A model generated the notes under the pieces. The model searched no databases. It saw only the letters and a program-made list of their open reading frames with translations, and had not been told where the DNA came from. Positions 37,581-46,460 of a stretch of DNA of 64,000 nt are shown piece after piece. This DNA is from Rhizobium sp. WYJ-E13. GTDB taxonomy: Bacteria; Pseudomonadota; Alphaproteobacteria; Rhizobiales; Rhizobiaceae. Location: contig NZ_CP076853.1 of assembly GCF_018987265.1 (NCBI RefSeq), forward strand, positions 1,860,001-1,924,000, read 5' to 3'. Position 1 is the stretch's first letter; the number at the start of each line of letters is the position of its first letter. The translations under genes were made by a program, and so were the position numbers.

Positions 37581-39338
37581 ATGGCAACTGCAAGAGCGGA
37601 GCGGCGGCTGGCCGCGATTCTGGCCGCCGATGTCGTCGGCTATTCCCGCCTCGTCGAACATGACGAGGCTGGGACTTTGTCGGCCCTGAAGGTTCTGCGC
37701 CGGGAGGTGATCGATCCGCTGCTGGCCGAGTATCAGGGCCGTATTGTCAAGCTGATGGGCGACGGTGCGCTCGTGGAGTTCGGCTCGGTCGTCGATGCCG
37801 TCGCGTGCGCGGTCGCCGTCCAGAAGGGCGTTGCCGAGCACCAGGCCGATATCCCGACGGAGCAACGCATCATCTTCCGGATCGGCGTCAATCTCGGCGA
37901 TGTGATCCACGAGGTAGATGGGGATCTCTACGGCGATGGCGTCAATATCGCTGCCCGCCTCCAGACCTTGGCGGATCCAGGCGGCATTTGCATTTCCGGC
38001 ACGGCATACGATCACCTCCAGGGCAAGCTTGACTGCGACTACGAGTACCTCGGCGAACGCGCGCTCAAGAACATGGAGCGGCCGGTGCGACTGTACCGCC
38101 TCCTTCTGGAAGGGACGACCGCACGAACGGTATCGCCCAGGCCCGCACTTCCGGACCGACCATCCATTGCCGTGCTGCCGTTCAACGCCATGAGCGCCGA
38201 CCCGGAGCAGGACTTCTTCAGCGATGGGCTCACCGAAGACATCACCACCGCGCTGTCCAAGCTCAGGGGCTTCTTCGTGATCGCCCGCAACACGATGTTC
38301 ACCTACAAGGGAAAGCCCGTGGATGTGCGCGCCATCGGGCGCGAACTCGGGATCCGCTATGTTCTCGAGGGCAGTGTCCGCAAGTCCGGCAACCACGTGA
38401 GGGTGACCGCGCAGCTCATCGATGCGGCCTCCGAAGCCCATCTCTGGGCCGAGAGGTACGACGGCGACCTCGGCGACATCTTCGTCATTCAGGACGAAAT
38501 CACCGCAAGCGTCGTCGGCCGCATCGGGCCGGAACTCCTGGCGGCAGAGCATGCCCGCGAAAGCCCCAAGCCGCATCATGGCCTTGATGCCTGGGAATGT
38601 GTCGTGCGGGCAGTGTTCCTGTGTTCCCAACTATCTGAGGAGAGCAGCCGGAAGATGCTCCCCCTGCTTGATCGGGCAATCGGACTGGCTCCCGATTATG
38701 CCCAGGCGCTCGCCATGAAAGGTTGGATTATGATGTGGCGCGCGTTCCAGGGATGGGAGGACATGGGATACGCCGTGGCCCTTGCCAGGGATATCGTCCA
38801 AAAAGCCATTGCCGCCGACGATAAGGAACCGTGGGCTTACCTTGCGCAGGCGATGATAGCCTTTGCGACGCGCGACAATGTCCTGGCGATGGCAGCGATC
38901 AGCCAGGCTGTCGCGATCAACCCCAACTCCGCGTTCGCACACGGCCAGTTGGGACTTGCGCATGCCAACGCGGGCCGCGCGGCGGACGCCATTCCTTGCA
39001 TCGACTACGCCCTCAGACTGAGCCCGCGCGAGGCTTTTCTCGGCGACTTTCAGTTCTACTACGCCATGGCTTACTTCCAGGGCGCGAATTATGAGCTTGG
39101 ATTGCGTTATGCACGGGAGGCGCATCGCCTGCGGTCCGGCCATGCGCTTCCGCTGATCATCGGCACCGCCTGTGCCGGACTTCTGGACAACCAGGAGGCT
39201 GCCACGGACTTGCTCGGACGACTCAAGTCGCTCGTTCCTGACATCTCACGGGGCGCGGTCGCAGCAACATCGTCTTTCATCCGCGCCGAGGATCGGGAGC
39301 GCCTGATCGAGGGACTTGCCCGTGCCGGCCTGAATTGA
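37581..39338 (+). CDS. class III adenylate/guanylate cyclase with TolB-like and TPR domains
   Basis: The 585-residue protein has a cyclase homology domain (about 7-170): ILAADVVGYSRL with the first metal Asp, GRIVKLMGDGALVEF with the substrate Lys and second Asp, and YGDGVNIAARLQ with the Asn/Arg transition-state pair. All key residues of an active class III cyclase are therefore present. A TolB-like N-terminal module follows (about 195-320, IAVLPFNAMSADPEQDFFSD), then TPR helices. The start at ATG 37581 has GAGGGAGAG upstream. It is a full-length paralogue of the gene at 4445-6205. It probably makes cAMP in response to an unknown cue. Confidence 0.9.
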   Translation: MATARAERRLAAILAADVVGYSRLVEHDEAGTLSALKVLRREVIDPLLAEYQGRIVKLMGDGALVEFGSVVDAVACAVAVQKGVAEHQADIPTEQRIIFRIGVNLGDVIHEVDGDLYGDGVNIAARLQTLADPGGICISGTAYDHLQGKLDCDYEYLGERALKNMERPVRLYRLLLEGTTARTVSPRPALPDRPSIAVLPFNAMSADPEQDFFSDGLTEDITTALSKLRGFFVIARNTMFTYKGKPVDVRAIGRELGIRYVLEGSVRKSGNHVRVTAQLIDAASEAHLWAERYDGDLGDIFVIQDEITASVVGRIGPELLAAEHARESPKPHHGLDAWECVVRAVFLCSQLSEESSRKMLPLLDRAIGLAPDYAQALAMKGWIMMWRAFQGWEDMGYAVALARDIVQKAIAADDKEPWAYLAQAMIAFATRDNVLAMAAISQAVAINPNSAFAHGQLGLAHANAGRAADAIPCIDYALRLSPREAFLGDFQFYYAMAYFQGANYELGLRYAREAHRLRSGHALPLIIGTACAGLLDNQEAATDLLGRLKSLVPDISRGAVAATSSFIRAEDRERLIEGLARAGLN

Positions 39339-39623
39339 CGGGCTGGATTGACCTCGAGAACCGATCGCTTACTGGTGAAGAGCGTTCCTGGCAATATGTC
39401 GCGCCCATCTCGCGGCCACCGCAACAAAGCTACCAACACGAAGATCGCTTCAGCTATCGCCGAAACGCTCCCGTGATTGGCTCATCGCGAGTAAGGGCGT
39501 CCAGACGCTGGAAGGCGTGGCTCAAGTCCGGTGGCGTTTGTTTTTGAGCCAATGGAGGTATTGCGGTCGCTCACAGGGCTATTATCATCTGCAGATGCGC
39601 GGACAGTAATCGGAGTTTTCGGC

Positions 39624-40040
39624 GTGTGCATTGCAAAGAAAAGTCTGCAACTCGCCATTTCCGGCGTTACGTCCGCCGATCTCCCCGATGACTATTGGGT
39701 CATCGATCTCGACAGTCCAGATGGGTACGAAGCACAAAACCGGCATGATGTCATTTTCCAGGTTTCCTTCGACGTTGGACCGGTAAGTTCACTCGGCCGT
39801 GACTTGTTTGAATGTGTAGTTTTAACGCCGAACCATCTGCATCGATTTGCACACCCACGCCATGGCCTAATCGTTCTTGAGGAATACACTTACGGTGCAT
39901 TCAGAGACCGCCTGAAGGGTGTTATTAGAGCGTGCGAGGCTCCCTCTTGGTATGAATGCCTGAAAAACTTGCGGAGGCATTTTCGCTGGGAGTACGAAGG
40001 TATGTATTCCGAAGCAGAGTTGGAGGCATTGAACTCTTGA
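39624..40040 (+). CDS. Imm8 family immunity protein (orphan)
   Basis: The 138-residue protein matches the Imm8 pattern through SLGRDLFECVVLTPNHL, HGLIVLEEYTYGAFRDRL and WYECLKNLRRHFRWEYEG. Imm8 proteins neutralise toxins delivered by contact-dependent or type VI-like systems. I chose GTG 39624 because GGAG lies eight bases upstream and the domain begins there; ATG 39552 or GTG 39531 would add 24 or 31 residues. Base composition is clearly more A/T-rich than the flanks, which suggests acquisition by transfer. No toxin gene is adjacent. Confidence 0.7.
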   Translation: MCIAKKSLQLAISGVTSADLPDDYWVIDLDSPDGYEAQNRHDVIFQVSFDVGPVSSLGRDLFECVVLTPNHLHRFAHPRHGLIVLEEYTYGAFRDRLKGVIRACEAPSWYECLKNLRRHFRWEYEGMYSEAELEALNS

Positions 40041-40244
40041 GGGGACGGCATGAGATCGGCCGTTGAAAGCCTTCGTGATATCAGGGAGAGCTGGAGAAGA
40101 CTCTCTCGGTGAACGGTTGAATTCACATGGATCAGCCGAAACCTCGTGAATGCCCGGGCGAACTCCGGGGGAGCTTGCTTCCCGATCTACCGCTTGGCGC
40201 AGCGCATAAACAATGCCATACCGAGGGCCACAACGGAGCCATCG

Positions 40245-41051
40245 ATGACCGGGAACGCTTCTCTGCACACATTCGCCATCGGCGATGTCCACGGGCGCGC
40301 CGACCTGCTGGAGGCGCTGCTGTCAGGCATTGACGGCAAGGCGCGTAACGAGACGATCGACTACCGGATCGTCTTCCTCGGCGACATCATGGACCGTGGG
40401 CCGCAGAGCAGGAAGGCGATGGATCTCGTCATTCGCACGCTGCGCGACAGACCGGGCTCGAAACTGATACGCGGCAACCATGACGCCATCCCTCTTCTGA
40501 TCCTCGACGAGACGGAGCCTGCCGATCGGGCAGATCTTGTCAACCACTGGCGAGACCTCGGAGGCAGCGAGACGATGCTCTCCTACGGCCTGCCCCTTGA
40601 GGCAGCCATTACCGCAAACGAGATCCGCCGCAGGTTTGGAGACGAGCACCTGCAATGCCTGCGCGCTGCCGAGCGCTATGTCGAACTCGACCACCACATC
40701 CTCGTCCATGCCGGCCTGAAACCCGGCATTCCCCTGGCCGAGCAGGATGCTGAGACGCTGATGTGGATTCGCGGCGAGTTCCTGAATTCCAGCGCCTCGT
40801 TCGGCAAGATCGTCGTCCATGGGCACACGATCACCGCAAGCGAACGCGTCGAGATCTTCCCGAACCGGATTGCCATCGATACCGGCGCCTTCGCGACGAA
40901 TATCCTGTCGGCGCTTCACATCAGCCCGTCAGGCGATGTCGCGGTGCTGCAGGCAACGGCAGCCGGCCCCGGTCCGTGCCGTTTCCTGGAAGGCCGGCCC
41001 CTCAAACGGTCTCATGACGATGCGGCCATGCTTTTCTACGATTGGGGGTAA
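40245..41051 (+). CDS. PPP-family serine/threonine protein phosphatase
   Basis: The 268-residue metallophosphoesterase has the complete PPP signature: IGDVHGR, LGDIMDRG, RGNHD, a mid-chain LVHAGL and VVHGHT. These residues bind two metal ions. It resembles bacterial PrpA/PrpB-like phosphatases that act on phosphoproteins or diadenosine nucleotides. GGAG lies six bases before ATG 40245; an earlier in-frame ATG at 40146 adds an unsupported extension. Its stop codon lies inside a decayed AraC fragment, which hints at a recombination junction at its 3' end. Confidence 0.87.
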   Translation: MTGNASLHTFAIGDVHGRADLLEALLSGIDGKARNETIDYRIVFLGDIMDRGPQSRKAMDLVIRTLRDRPGSKLIRGNHDAIPLLILDETEPADRADLVNHWRDLGGSETMLSYGLPLEAAITANEIRRRFGDEHLQCLRAAERYVELDHHILVHAGLKPGIPLAEQDAETLMWIRGEFLNSSASFGKIVVHGHTITASERVEIFPNRIAIDTGAFATNILSALHISPSGDVAVLQATAAGPGPCRFLEGRPLKRSHDDAAMLFYDWG

Positions 41052-41145
41052 ACCGCAGGTCGGTCTCGTCGACCATCGCCTCGGCCGGCCGCTCCAGCCG
41101 GCGATCAGCAGGCATCGGCAGATGGATCGGCTCGAGCGGCGCTGT
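41047..41145 (-). pseudogene. fragment of an AraC-family regulator gene
   Basis: Read on the minus strand this piece encodes LEPIHLPMPADRRLERPAEA followed by MVDETDLRFT. It aligns without gaps to LEPIHLPMPSDRRLQRLTEA and MVAEPGLRFT of the intact AraC gene at 43266-44171, at roughly 80% base identity over about 92 bases. Both ends stop abruptly. It is a relic in the same orientation as the intact gene, with the second sulfatase gene between them. Confidence 0.72.
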
Positions 41146-41181
41146 CACGATCGGAAGCAAACAGCACCGCCCCTTGCCGGT

Positions 41182-42891
41182 TCAGTTGCCGGTCGGCATC
41201 GGGATACTGAATCCCTCTTTGCTCAGCTCATCCCGCAGCCACTGGAACTGCTGATATCTCGAAATCTCGAGCGGACCGGTGTAGGTCGCACTCTGAAGTT
41301 TGCGCGGCGGATACTGGACGTAGGCCTTCATCAATTCCTCGATAGAGGCGCTGATCGTCACCATCGTCCACGTGCGCTCGGTGTAGTTGTTCATGAAGAT
41401 GTCGTAGCGCTCCTGCGGGTCCTGCCAGAGGTCAAAAACTTGAGGGACCGTTGCGACATACTTATTCGGACCCTTCCAGCCCAGATTGCTGTCGACCGCC
41501 AGGCCGCCGGTCGGCTGTCCATCGTCACCACGCAGATTGAACACAGCCTTGTAGTTGCCGACGCGTGCAGCGCCCGGAGAGAGTTCGTTCTCGGTGAAAT
41601 AGAACCATGAGGTCCGCTCCGACTTGCCGGTTCCGAGAAGGATTGGCGACATGTCGAAGCTATCGAAGATGGTCGGCTGTCCTTCGCGGTCCTTGTCGGG
41701 GAGCGCAACGCCCGCGACCGACGCAAATGTCGCCATCAGATCGAGGCCGCCAACGACATCATGACTCCTTGAGCCGGGCTTGATCTTGCCCGGCCAGACG
41801 GCGATGGCGGGAACGCGGTTGCCGCCCTCGCGGACCGTGCCCTTGGTGCCCCGAAATGGCGTATAGCCGGCGTCGGGATAGACATCCTGCCAGGCGCCAT
41901 TGTCGGTCGTGTAGAAGACGAGCGTATTCTTGTCGAGGCCGGTCTCGCGAAGCTTGTCCATGATGCGGCCGATGCGGGTATCCAGCTCGACGATGCTGTC
42001 GGCGTATTTCGACTTGGACATCGACTTATGCTCGAATTCCGGTGCCGGCATGTTCGGCTGGTGCACCTTCATGAAGTTGACATCGATGAAGAACGGCTTG
42101 TCGGATTTTGCCGCGTCATCAAGAAACTCCAGTGCCGCCTTTTCGACATAACTGTCAAAGAAGGGAATGCCGACGACCCCTGCCGTACCATTCACAGTGG
42201 GCGTATCAACGTACTGACCATTGATCTTGAAGTCCTCGACTGCCTTTTCGCCCGCCTTGCCCGACAGCGAGCCCTTTGTGACCTTCTGGAACATCGCCCG
42301 GAGCTTCGGGTCCATGTCCGGGAACCATGTCGGATCGGCGTAGGTGTAGGCATTGAGGTGGTAGAGACCGCAATATTTCATCACGTCGAACCCGTGCGCA
42401 TTCGGCAACGCATAGTCCGCTTCGCCAAGATGCCATTTGCCCGTGAAATAGGTTTGGTAACCACCAAGTTTTAAAACGGAAGCCAGCGTCCACTCGGCCG
42501 CGGGAAGACCGCCACCTTCGCCCTGGAATGCGACCGTCGTCATGCCGCTCCGATTGGGAATACGCCCCGTGATCATGGCGGCGCGCCCCGGCGTACAGCT
42601 TGGCTGGGCGTAGAAATCGTAGAACAGCATTCCCTGATCGGCCATTTTGTCGATATTGGGCGTCGGCATCCCCCGTCCTTCGCCGCCGCCATAGGGGCCG
42701 AGATCGCCATAGCCGGTGTCGTCGGACACGATGAGAAGGATATTCGGCTTTGCCGGCGTCTGCTGTGCACTTGCCGGGACTGCGAGCGCTGCGGCAAAGC
42801 TCAATGCCGCAAAGCACGACCCCAGAAGTTTCCTTGGAAAAGCCTTCGACACGGTGCGTGACGAATTTGATCGATCGGCATTCTCTGTCAT
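41182..42891 (-). CDS. secreted arylsulfatase (sulfatase family, Cys-type)
   Basis: This 569-residue protein has an N-terminal signal of about 43 residues (hydrophobic LLGSCFAALSFAAALAVPAS, cut after SAQ). The metal site NILLIVSDDTGYGD follows, with CTPGR carrying Cys99, the formylglycine precursor. Later conserved blocks are TGKWHLGEADYALP, KPFFIDVNFMKVHQPNMPAP and VFYTTDNGAWQDVYPDAG. It would cleave sulfate esters in the periplasm. It is of ordinary sulfatase length, unlike the 794-residue enzyme at 1642-4026. AGGA lies eight bases before the ATG. Confidence 0.92.
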   Translation of the reverse strand: MTENADRSNSSRTVSKAFPRKLLGSCFAALSFAAALAVPASAQQTPAKPNILLIVSDDTGYGDLGPYGGGEGRGMPTPNIDKMADQGMLFYDFYAQPSCTPGRAAMITGRIPNRSGMTTVAFQGEGGGLPAAEWTLASVLKLGGYQTYFTGKWHLGEADYALPNAHGFDVMKYCGLYHLNAYTYADPTWFPDMDPKLRAMFQKVTKGSLSGKAGEKAVEDFKINGQYVDTPTVNGTAGVVGIPFFDSYVEKAALEFLDDAAKSDKPFFIDVNFMKVHQPNMPAPEFEHKSMSKSKYADSIVELDTRIGRIMDKLRETGLDKNTLVFYTTDNGAWQDVYPDAGYTPFRGTKGTVREGGNRVPAIAVWPGKIKPGSRSHDVVGGLDLMATFASVAGVALPDKDREGQPTIFDSFDMSPILLGTGKSERTSWFYFTENELSPGAARVGNYKAVFNLRGDDGQPTGGLAVDSNLGWKGPNKYVATVPQVFDLWQDPQERYDIFMNNYTERTWTMVTISASIEELMKAYVQYPPRKLQSATYTGPLEISRYQQFQWLRDELSKEGFSIPMPTGN

Positions 42892-43265
42892 TTTCAGGTT
42901 CCTTCCTGCGACGAGCCGTCGCGCAAAAGATTGATCTGAGAAGAAGCGCGAGCCTGCATTGAGAGCGGACGCGTAATGCCATGCCGGATTATCCGGCTGC
43001 CAAAAAAGGCAAAGTCCAAACAGGAGGTTGAAGCGTTAAGCCCTGCCAGCTGCACGGGAAACCTGCGCTGCGGGACAGGGCAAGGCAAGTACGTTACGGT
43101 AAATGCCCACCGTAAACGCGTTGCAAGATCGGTGACGCACCGACTGCTTTGGGCCGGCAGGGGCCGATTATGATCCTGTCTGCCCACCCGGAAAGGGTAC
43201 GCCTATCGACAAGGCAAATCAGGCGGCGGATCGTCAAGAGAGCCGGGAAAAGCAGGTGAGCGAGG
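42892..43265. other. upstream region of the second sulfatase gene
   Basis: This 374-base gap lies between the sulfatase start and the stop of the AraC gene, both on the minus strand. It holds the inverted repeat at 43094-43115 and no credible gene. The promoter of the sulfatase gene should be here. Confidence 0.4.
43094..43115. promoter_or_regulatory. inverted repeat upstream of the second sulfatase gene
   Basis: TTACGGT (43094-43100) and ACCGTAA (43109-43115) are perfect 7-base arms with an 8-base centre. The site lies about 200 bases upstream of the sulfatase ATG and 150 bases beyond the AraC stop. It looks like a dimeric regulator site; the protein is unknown. Confidence 0.5.
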
Positions 43266-44171
43266 TCAATTCGGTTCTCGCCTGAACGGCACCAGATTGG
43301 ACGCCGAACCCTTCGCATGATCAGGGCCATCAGCGCCCGGCTCCGCACGCCAATCCGCCGTGATCTCCAGCCTGTGCGGGCTTGCCAGAATCTGGTCGCT
43401 GAAATAGCGCGTCGGCGTCGTTCCGAGCATGCGGCGGAACATGGCGATGAAGGCGCTGACGCTCTCATAGCCGAGATCGCCGGCAATGACGGTGACGAGC
43501 TGCCCCGCAGCCAGCCGCTGCAGCGCCACGCCGATATGCAGCTGCTGTCGCCAGCGCACGAAGGACATGCCCGTCTCCCGCTGGAACAGGCGGCTGAGCG
43601 TGCGGTTGCTCGCGCCGACCCGCGCACCCCATTCGTCTATGGTGAAGCGCAGGCCGGGTTCGGCGACCATCGCCTCGGTGAGCCGCTGCAGCCTGCGATC
43701 ACTGGGCATCGGCAGGTGGATCGGCTCAAGGGGGGCGGCGCTGAGCTCATCCAAGAGCACGCCGACCAGACGGTGAAGCCGTTCGGGCGCCATGTCAGGA
43801 CTGTCATGACGCGGCTCCAGACGGAAAATCAGCTCGCGCAGGAAGGGCTGGACGAAGAGAATGCCGCATTCGTCCGTCAGGCCACCGGTCAGTTTCGCGT
43901 CGATATAGAGATTGCCGATCTTGATATGGCCGGCCACGCGACCGCTATGGGGAACACCGCCCGGAATCCACAGCGCGCAATTCGGCGGCACCGTCCAGAC
44001 ACCGCCGGCCGCCCTCATCGTCAGCACGCCGCTCATCACGTAAAGCAGCTGCGCCTTGCCATGGCGATGCGGTTCGGACTCGCCGACGAATGTCGTCTCC
44101 GTGATGAAACTGAAAGCCGGGCGCGACACCTCGTCGATCACGGAGGGGTCAAATCTATCCTGAATGTTCAT
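43266..44171 (-). CDS. AraC family regulator with N-terminal cupin domain
   Basis: This 301-residue protein has an N-terminal cupin-like sensing domain (about 20-110, with EPHRHGKAQLLYVMSGVLTM) and two C-terminal AraC helix-turn-helix motifs (FTIDEWGARVGASNRTLSRL and LVTVIAGDLGYESVSAFIAM, about 178-265). It lies upstream of the sulfatase gene on the same strand, separated by 374 bases, so it may regulate it. A decayed fragment of a close paralogue lies on the other side of the sulfatase gene. Confidence 0.9.
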   Translation of the reverse strand: MNIQDRFDPSVIDEVSRPAFSFITETTFVGESEPHRHGKAQLLYVMSGVLTMRAAGGVWTVPPNCALWIPGGVPHSGRVAGHIKIGNLYIDAKLTGGLTDECGILFVQPFLRELIFRLEPRHDSPDMAPERLHRLVGVLLDELSAAPLEPIHLPMPSDRRLQRLTEAMVAEPGLRFTIDEWGARVGASNRTLSRLFQRETGMSFVRWRQQLHIGVALQRLAAGQLVTVIAGDLGYESVSAFIAMFRRMLGTTPTRYFSDQILASPHRLEITADWRAEPGADGPDHAKGSASNLVPFRREPN

Positions 44172-44231
44172 TGCCGATCCTCGCAGCCAAACTCAACCGA
44201 CGGCATATTGCTCTATCACAGAAGCCGGAGG

Positions 44232-44627
44232 TCAGAGTAACCACGCATCGTCCCTGCTGCCGATGAGGCTCCGCCCCTTTCGCTCCGCCTCCTCCTCATC
44301 TGCCGCAAATACGATCGCGAAGCCAAACGCCTTTCCGACCGCGACAGCCGCGAGCTTGGCCGCGGGCGACATCGGCCTGCCGCCGTCGATGACGATCATG
44401 CCCCGGCAATAGGCCCTCATCCGATCCCTGATCTTCTTGAAAAACAGCGCCCGCTCCTTGCGCTCCTCCTGCGTCTCGTCCCCGTGACCGTCAGGCGCGT
44501 GATCGGTAACCAGCACGAACGGTCGCCGCTCCTCCAGCAGCGCCTCGATCTGGTCGTTGATGGAGGTCTCTTCATCGGCATCGGTGCGGATGAAGACGAC
44601 GGGGAGACGGGAACGATCCAGAAGCAT
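44232..44627 (-). CDS. conserved hypothetical protein, 131 residues
   Basis: The sequence MLLDRSRLPVVFIRTDADEE starts a soluble alpha/beta protein with a charged central helix (GDETQEERKERALFFKKIRD) and VIDGGRPMSPAAKLAAVAV near the C-terminus. The start at ATG 44627 has AAAGG eight bases upstream; the frame runs on to 44765 without support. I do not recognise a named family. No signal peptide or membrane segment is present. It lies 60 bases upstream of the AraC gene on the same strand. Confidence 0.65.
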   Translation of the reverse strand: MLLDRSRLPVVFIRTDADEETSINDQIEALLEERRPFVLVTDHAPDGHGDETQEERKERALFFKKIRDRMRAYCRGMIVIDGGRPMSPAAKLAAVAVGKAFGFAIVFAADEEEAERKGRSLIGSRDDAWLL

Positions 44628-44880
44628 GGCAGCGGCCTTTCGAAATGGAAGCAAGCGGAGCGAGACTAGCATTCCGGGCGGAAGGCGAATTTCGCGAAGC
44701 TGCCAACAAATGCCGGGGATCGGCCAAGTTTTGCGGGTATTGCGGCTGGCGACGACATCGCTCATGAGACAGCAGCGGAGACTGCAACCTCCCTGTTCCA
44801 GCGGTCAGCACCACCACCTCTCTCACCAAGTCAGTTCATGTGGAAAGGGAGCGAGCACCCTGCCCGCCCCTTTTCCAGTT

Positions 44881-45774
44881 TCATTTGCCTGATACCGCGT
44901 CCCTGAACTCTGCCAGGTCGCCGTTGAAGCGCGGCGCTTCTTCCAGGAATGGCGCGTGCCCCGACTTCGCATAGATCTTCGTCTGAATTGCCGGATTGAG
45001 CGCCCGAGCGCGCGCAATGCTCGGCTCGACTTTCACCAGATCGTCCCTGCCGCCATAAAGAAGCAGAACCGGCACACGCGCCCTAGGCAATCCCTGAACG
45101 GCGGAAACGGTCATCGACGGGACGGTCCGCGTCATGATCCACGAGGCCATTGCGGCATTGGACAGCAAGCGTTCGAAGGTTGCCGTGTCGGGCTTCCTCT
45201 CAAAACATAGAGCCAGGAAGGTTTTCACCGCGTCGAGATGCGCCCGCAGGTCATCCGAGGCCAAGCCCGCATAGACTTGGGGATGCGAGGTGATCTGCCC
45301 GGCATTGAGTTCGATGACGCCGTCGACATAGACGATCCCGCCAATGCCGTCGTCTCCATAGGCTGCAAGATAGTTTGATAGAACGACGCCGCCGAGTGAC
45401 CAGCCGACCAGAACGGGATTTTTCGCGCCTGTCGCCTTGAGGACCGCCGAGAGATCGTCGGCCCAGCGGCGCCCGTCATGATAGGCTTCGGCATCATCAG
45501 GCTTGCCGGACAGACCGTGGCCGCGCAGGTCATAGCTGATCAGACGATAGTGCTGCAGTCTTGGGCTGCTGACCTGCCTGTCCCAGTTCAGATGGCTGCC
45601 GAGCAGGCCATGGATGAAAACGATCGCCGGCCCGCCGGGATCGCCCGATTCCTGCACCGCGATGTCGACGCCATCAGGCGCCTTCACCGTATAGTTCTTC
45701 TCTGCGGCCATCGCCGCGAAAGACAGGCCCATCAGCAGGATCAACGCCCAAATTCCACGCATTATTCTTATCAT
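44881..45774 (-). CDS. exported alpha/beta hydrolase
   Basis: The 297-residue enzyme has a Sec signal peptide (MIRIMRGIWALILLMGLSFA, cut after AMA), then the alpha/beta-hydrolase core. It shows FIHGLLGSHLNWD for the oxyanion region, the nucleophile elbow GWSLGG, YGGRDD with the acid, and a late GHAPFLEE with the catalytic His. It would hydrolyse an ester or similar bond in the periplasm. ATG 45774 has AAGGA seven bases upstream. It is divergent from a TetR gene, with matching operators on both sides. Confidence 0.88.
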   Translation of the reverse strand: MIRIMRGIWALILLMGLSFAAMAAEKNYTVKAPDGVDIAVQESGDPGGPAIVFIHGLLGSHLNWDRQVSSPRLQHYRLISYDLRGHGLSGKPDDAEAYHDGRRWADDLSAVLKATGAKNPVLVGWSLGGVVLSNYLAAYGDDGIGGIVYVDGVIELNAGQITSHPQVYAGLASDDLRAHLDAVKTFLALCFERKPDTATFERLLSNAAMASWIMTRTVPSMTVSAVQGLPRARVPVLLLYGGRDDLVKVEPSIARARALNPAIQTKIYAKSGHAPFLEEAPRFNGDLAEFRDAVSGK

Positions 45775-45789
45775 GCCAAAATCCTTATA

Positions 45790-45803
45790 TTTAGCGGTCA
45801 CTA
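45790..45803. promoter_or_regulatory. TetR operator copy 1, upstream of the hydrolase gene
   Basis: TTTAGCGGTCACTA matches the second copy at 45839-45852 in 11 of 14 positions, and its core TAGCGGTCACTA is close to palindromic. It lies 16 bases upstream of the hydrolase ATG on the minus strand. Confidence 0.6.
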
Positions 45804-45838
45804 CAAACTATCGGCTTGCCTTTTACTGTCAAGCAGTC

Positions 45839-45852
45839 TTTAGTGATCGCTA
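45839..45852. promoter_or_regulatory. TetR operator copy 2, overlapping the tetR start
   Basis: TTTAGTGATCGCTA has a near-palindromic TAGTGATCGCTA core whose last base is the first base of the TetR ATG. With copy 1, 35 bases away, it would let one repressor shut both divergent genes. Confidence 0.6.
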
Positions 45853-46448
45853 TGGATAAGGTTGTGAAAACACGCCGCGGCGGTCCGCGAACCTTCGACA
45901 GGGATCAGGCGGTGGACATCGCCATGCGGCTCTTCTGGAGGCATGGATATGAAGGCGTCTCGCTGAACGATCTGACGGCAGCGATCGGTGTTGCGCCCCC
46001 GAGCCTCTACGCGGCTTTCGGCAGCAAGGCTGGCCTGTACCGCGAGGCACTCGATCGCTATTTCGGGCTGCCGCGGGCGTTGCAGAACATCAAAGCCACC
46101 GCGACCGTTCAGGAGGCGGTCGAAGCCATGCTTCACAAGGCGATCGATGCGGTTACCGACCCCGCGGCGGAGCGCGGCTGCATGATATCAAGCGGCATGA
46201 TCCAGTGCGGGCCGGATCATACGGAGCTGGCGCGCGAACTGGCGGAACGCCGAAACCAGATGCGTGACATGATTGCTGAGACGCTCGGGCGCTGGCTCGA
46301 TCGCGAACGCGCCGTCTCGCTCGCCCGCTATCTCGTCGCAGTCCTGCAGGGCCTCTCCATCCAGGCACGCGACGGCGCTTCTCGGCAAGAATTGCGGCAG
46401 GTCTCGAACGAAGTCATCGCCGGCGTGAAGGCCAGAGGCTTCAGCTAG
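45852..46448 (+). CDS. TetR/AcrR family repressor
   Basis: This 198-residue protein has the TetR DNA-binding domain (GYEGVSLNDLTAAIGVAPPS then LYAAFGSKAGLYREAL, about 34-66) and a C-terminal TetR_C domain with AAERGCMISSGM, typical of the group that regulates detoxifying enzymes. ATG 45852 is chosen; a TTG 12 codons upstream is unlikely. It is divergent from the exported hydrolase, with twin operators between them. Confidence 0.9.
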   Translation: MDKVVKTRRGGPRTFDRDQAVDIAMRLFWRHGYEGVSLNDLTAAIGVAPPSLYAAFGSKAGLYREALDRYFGLPRALQNIKATATVQEAVEAMLHKAIDAVTDPAAERGCMISSGMIQCGPDHTELARELAERRNQMRDMIAETLGRWLDRERAVSLARYLVAVLQGLSIQARDGASRQELRQVSNEVIAGVKARGFS

Positions 46449-46460
46449 GCGCCAGCGGCC

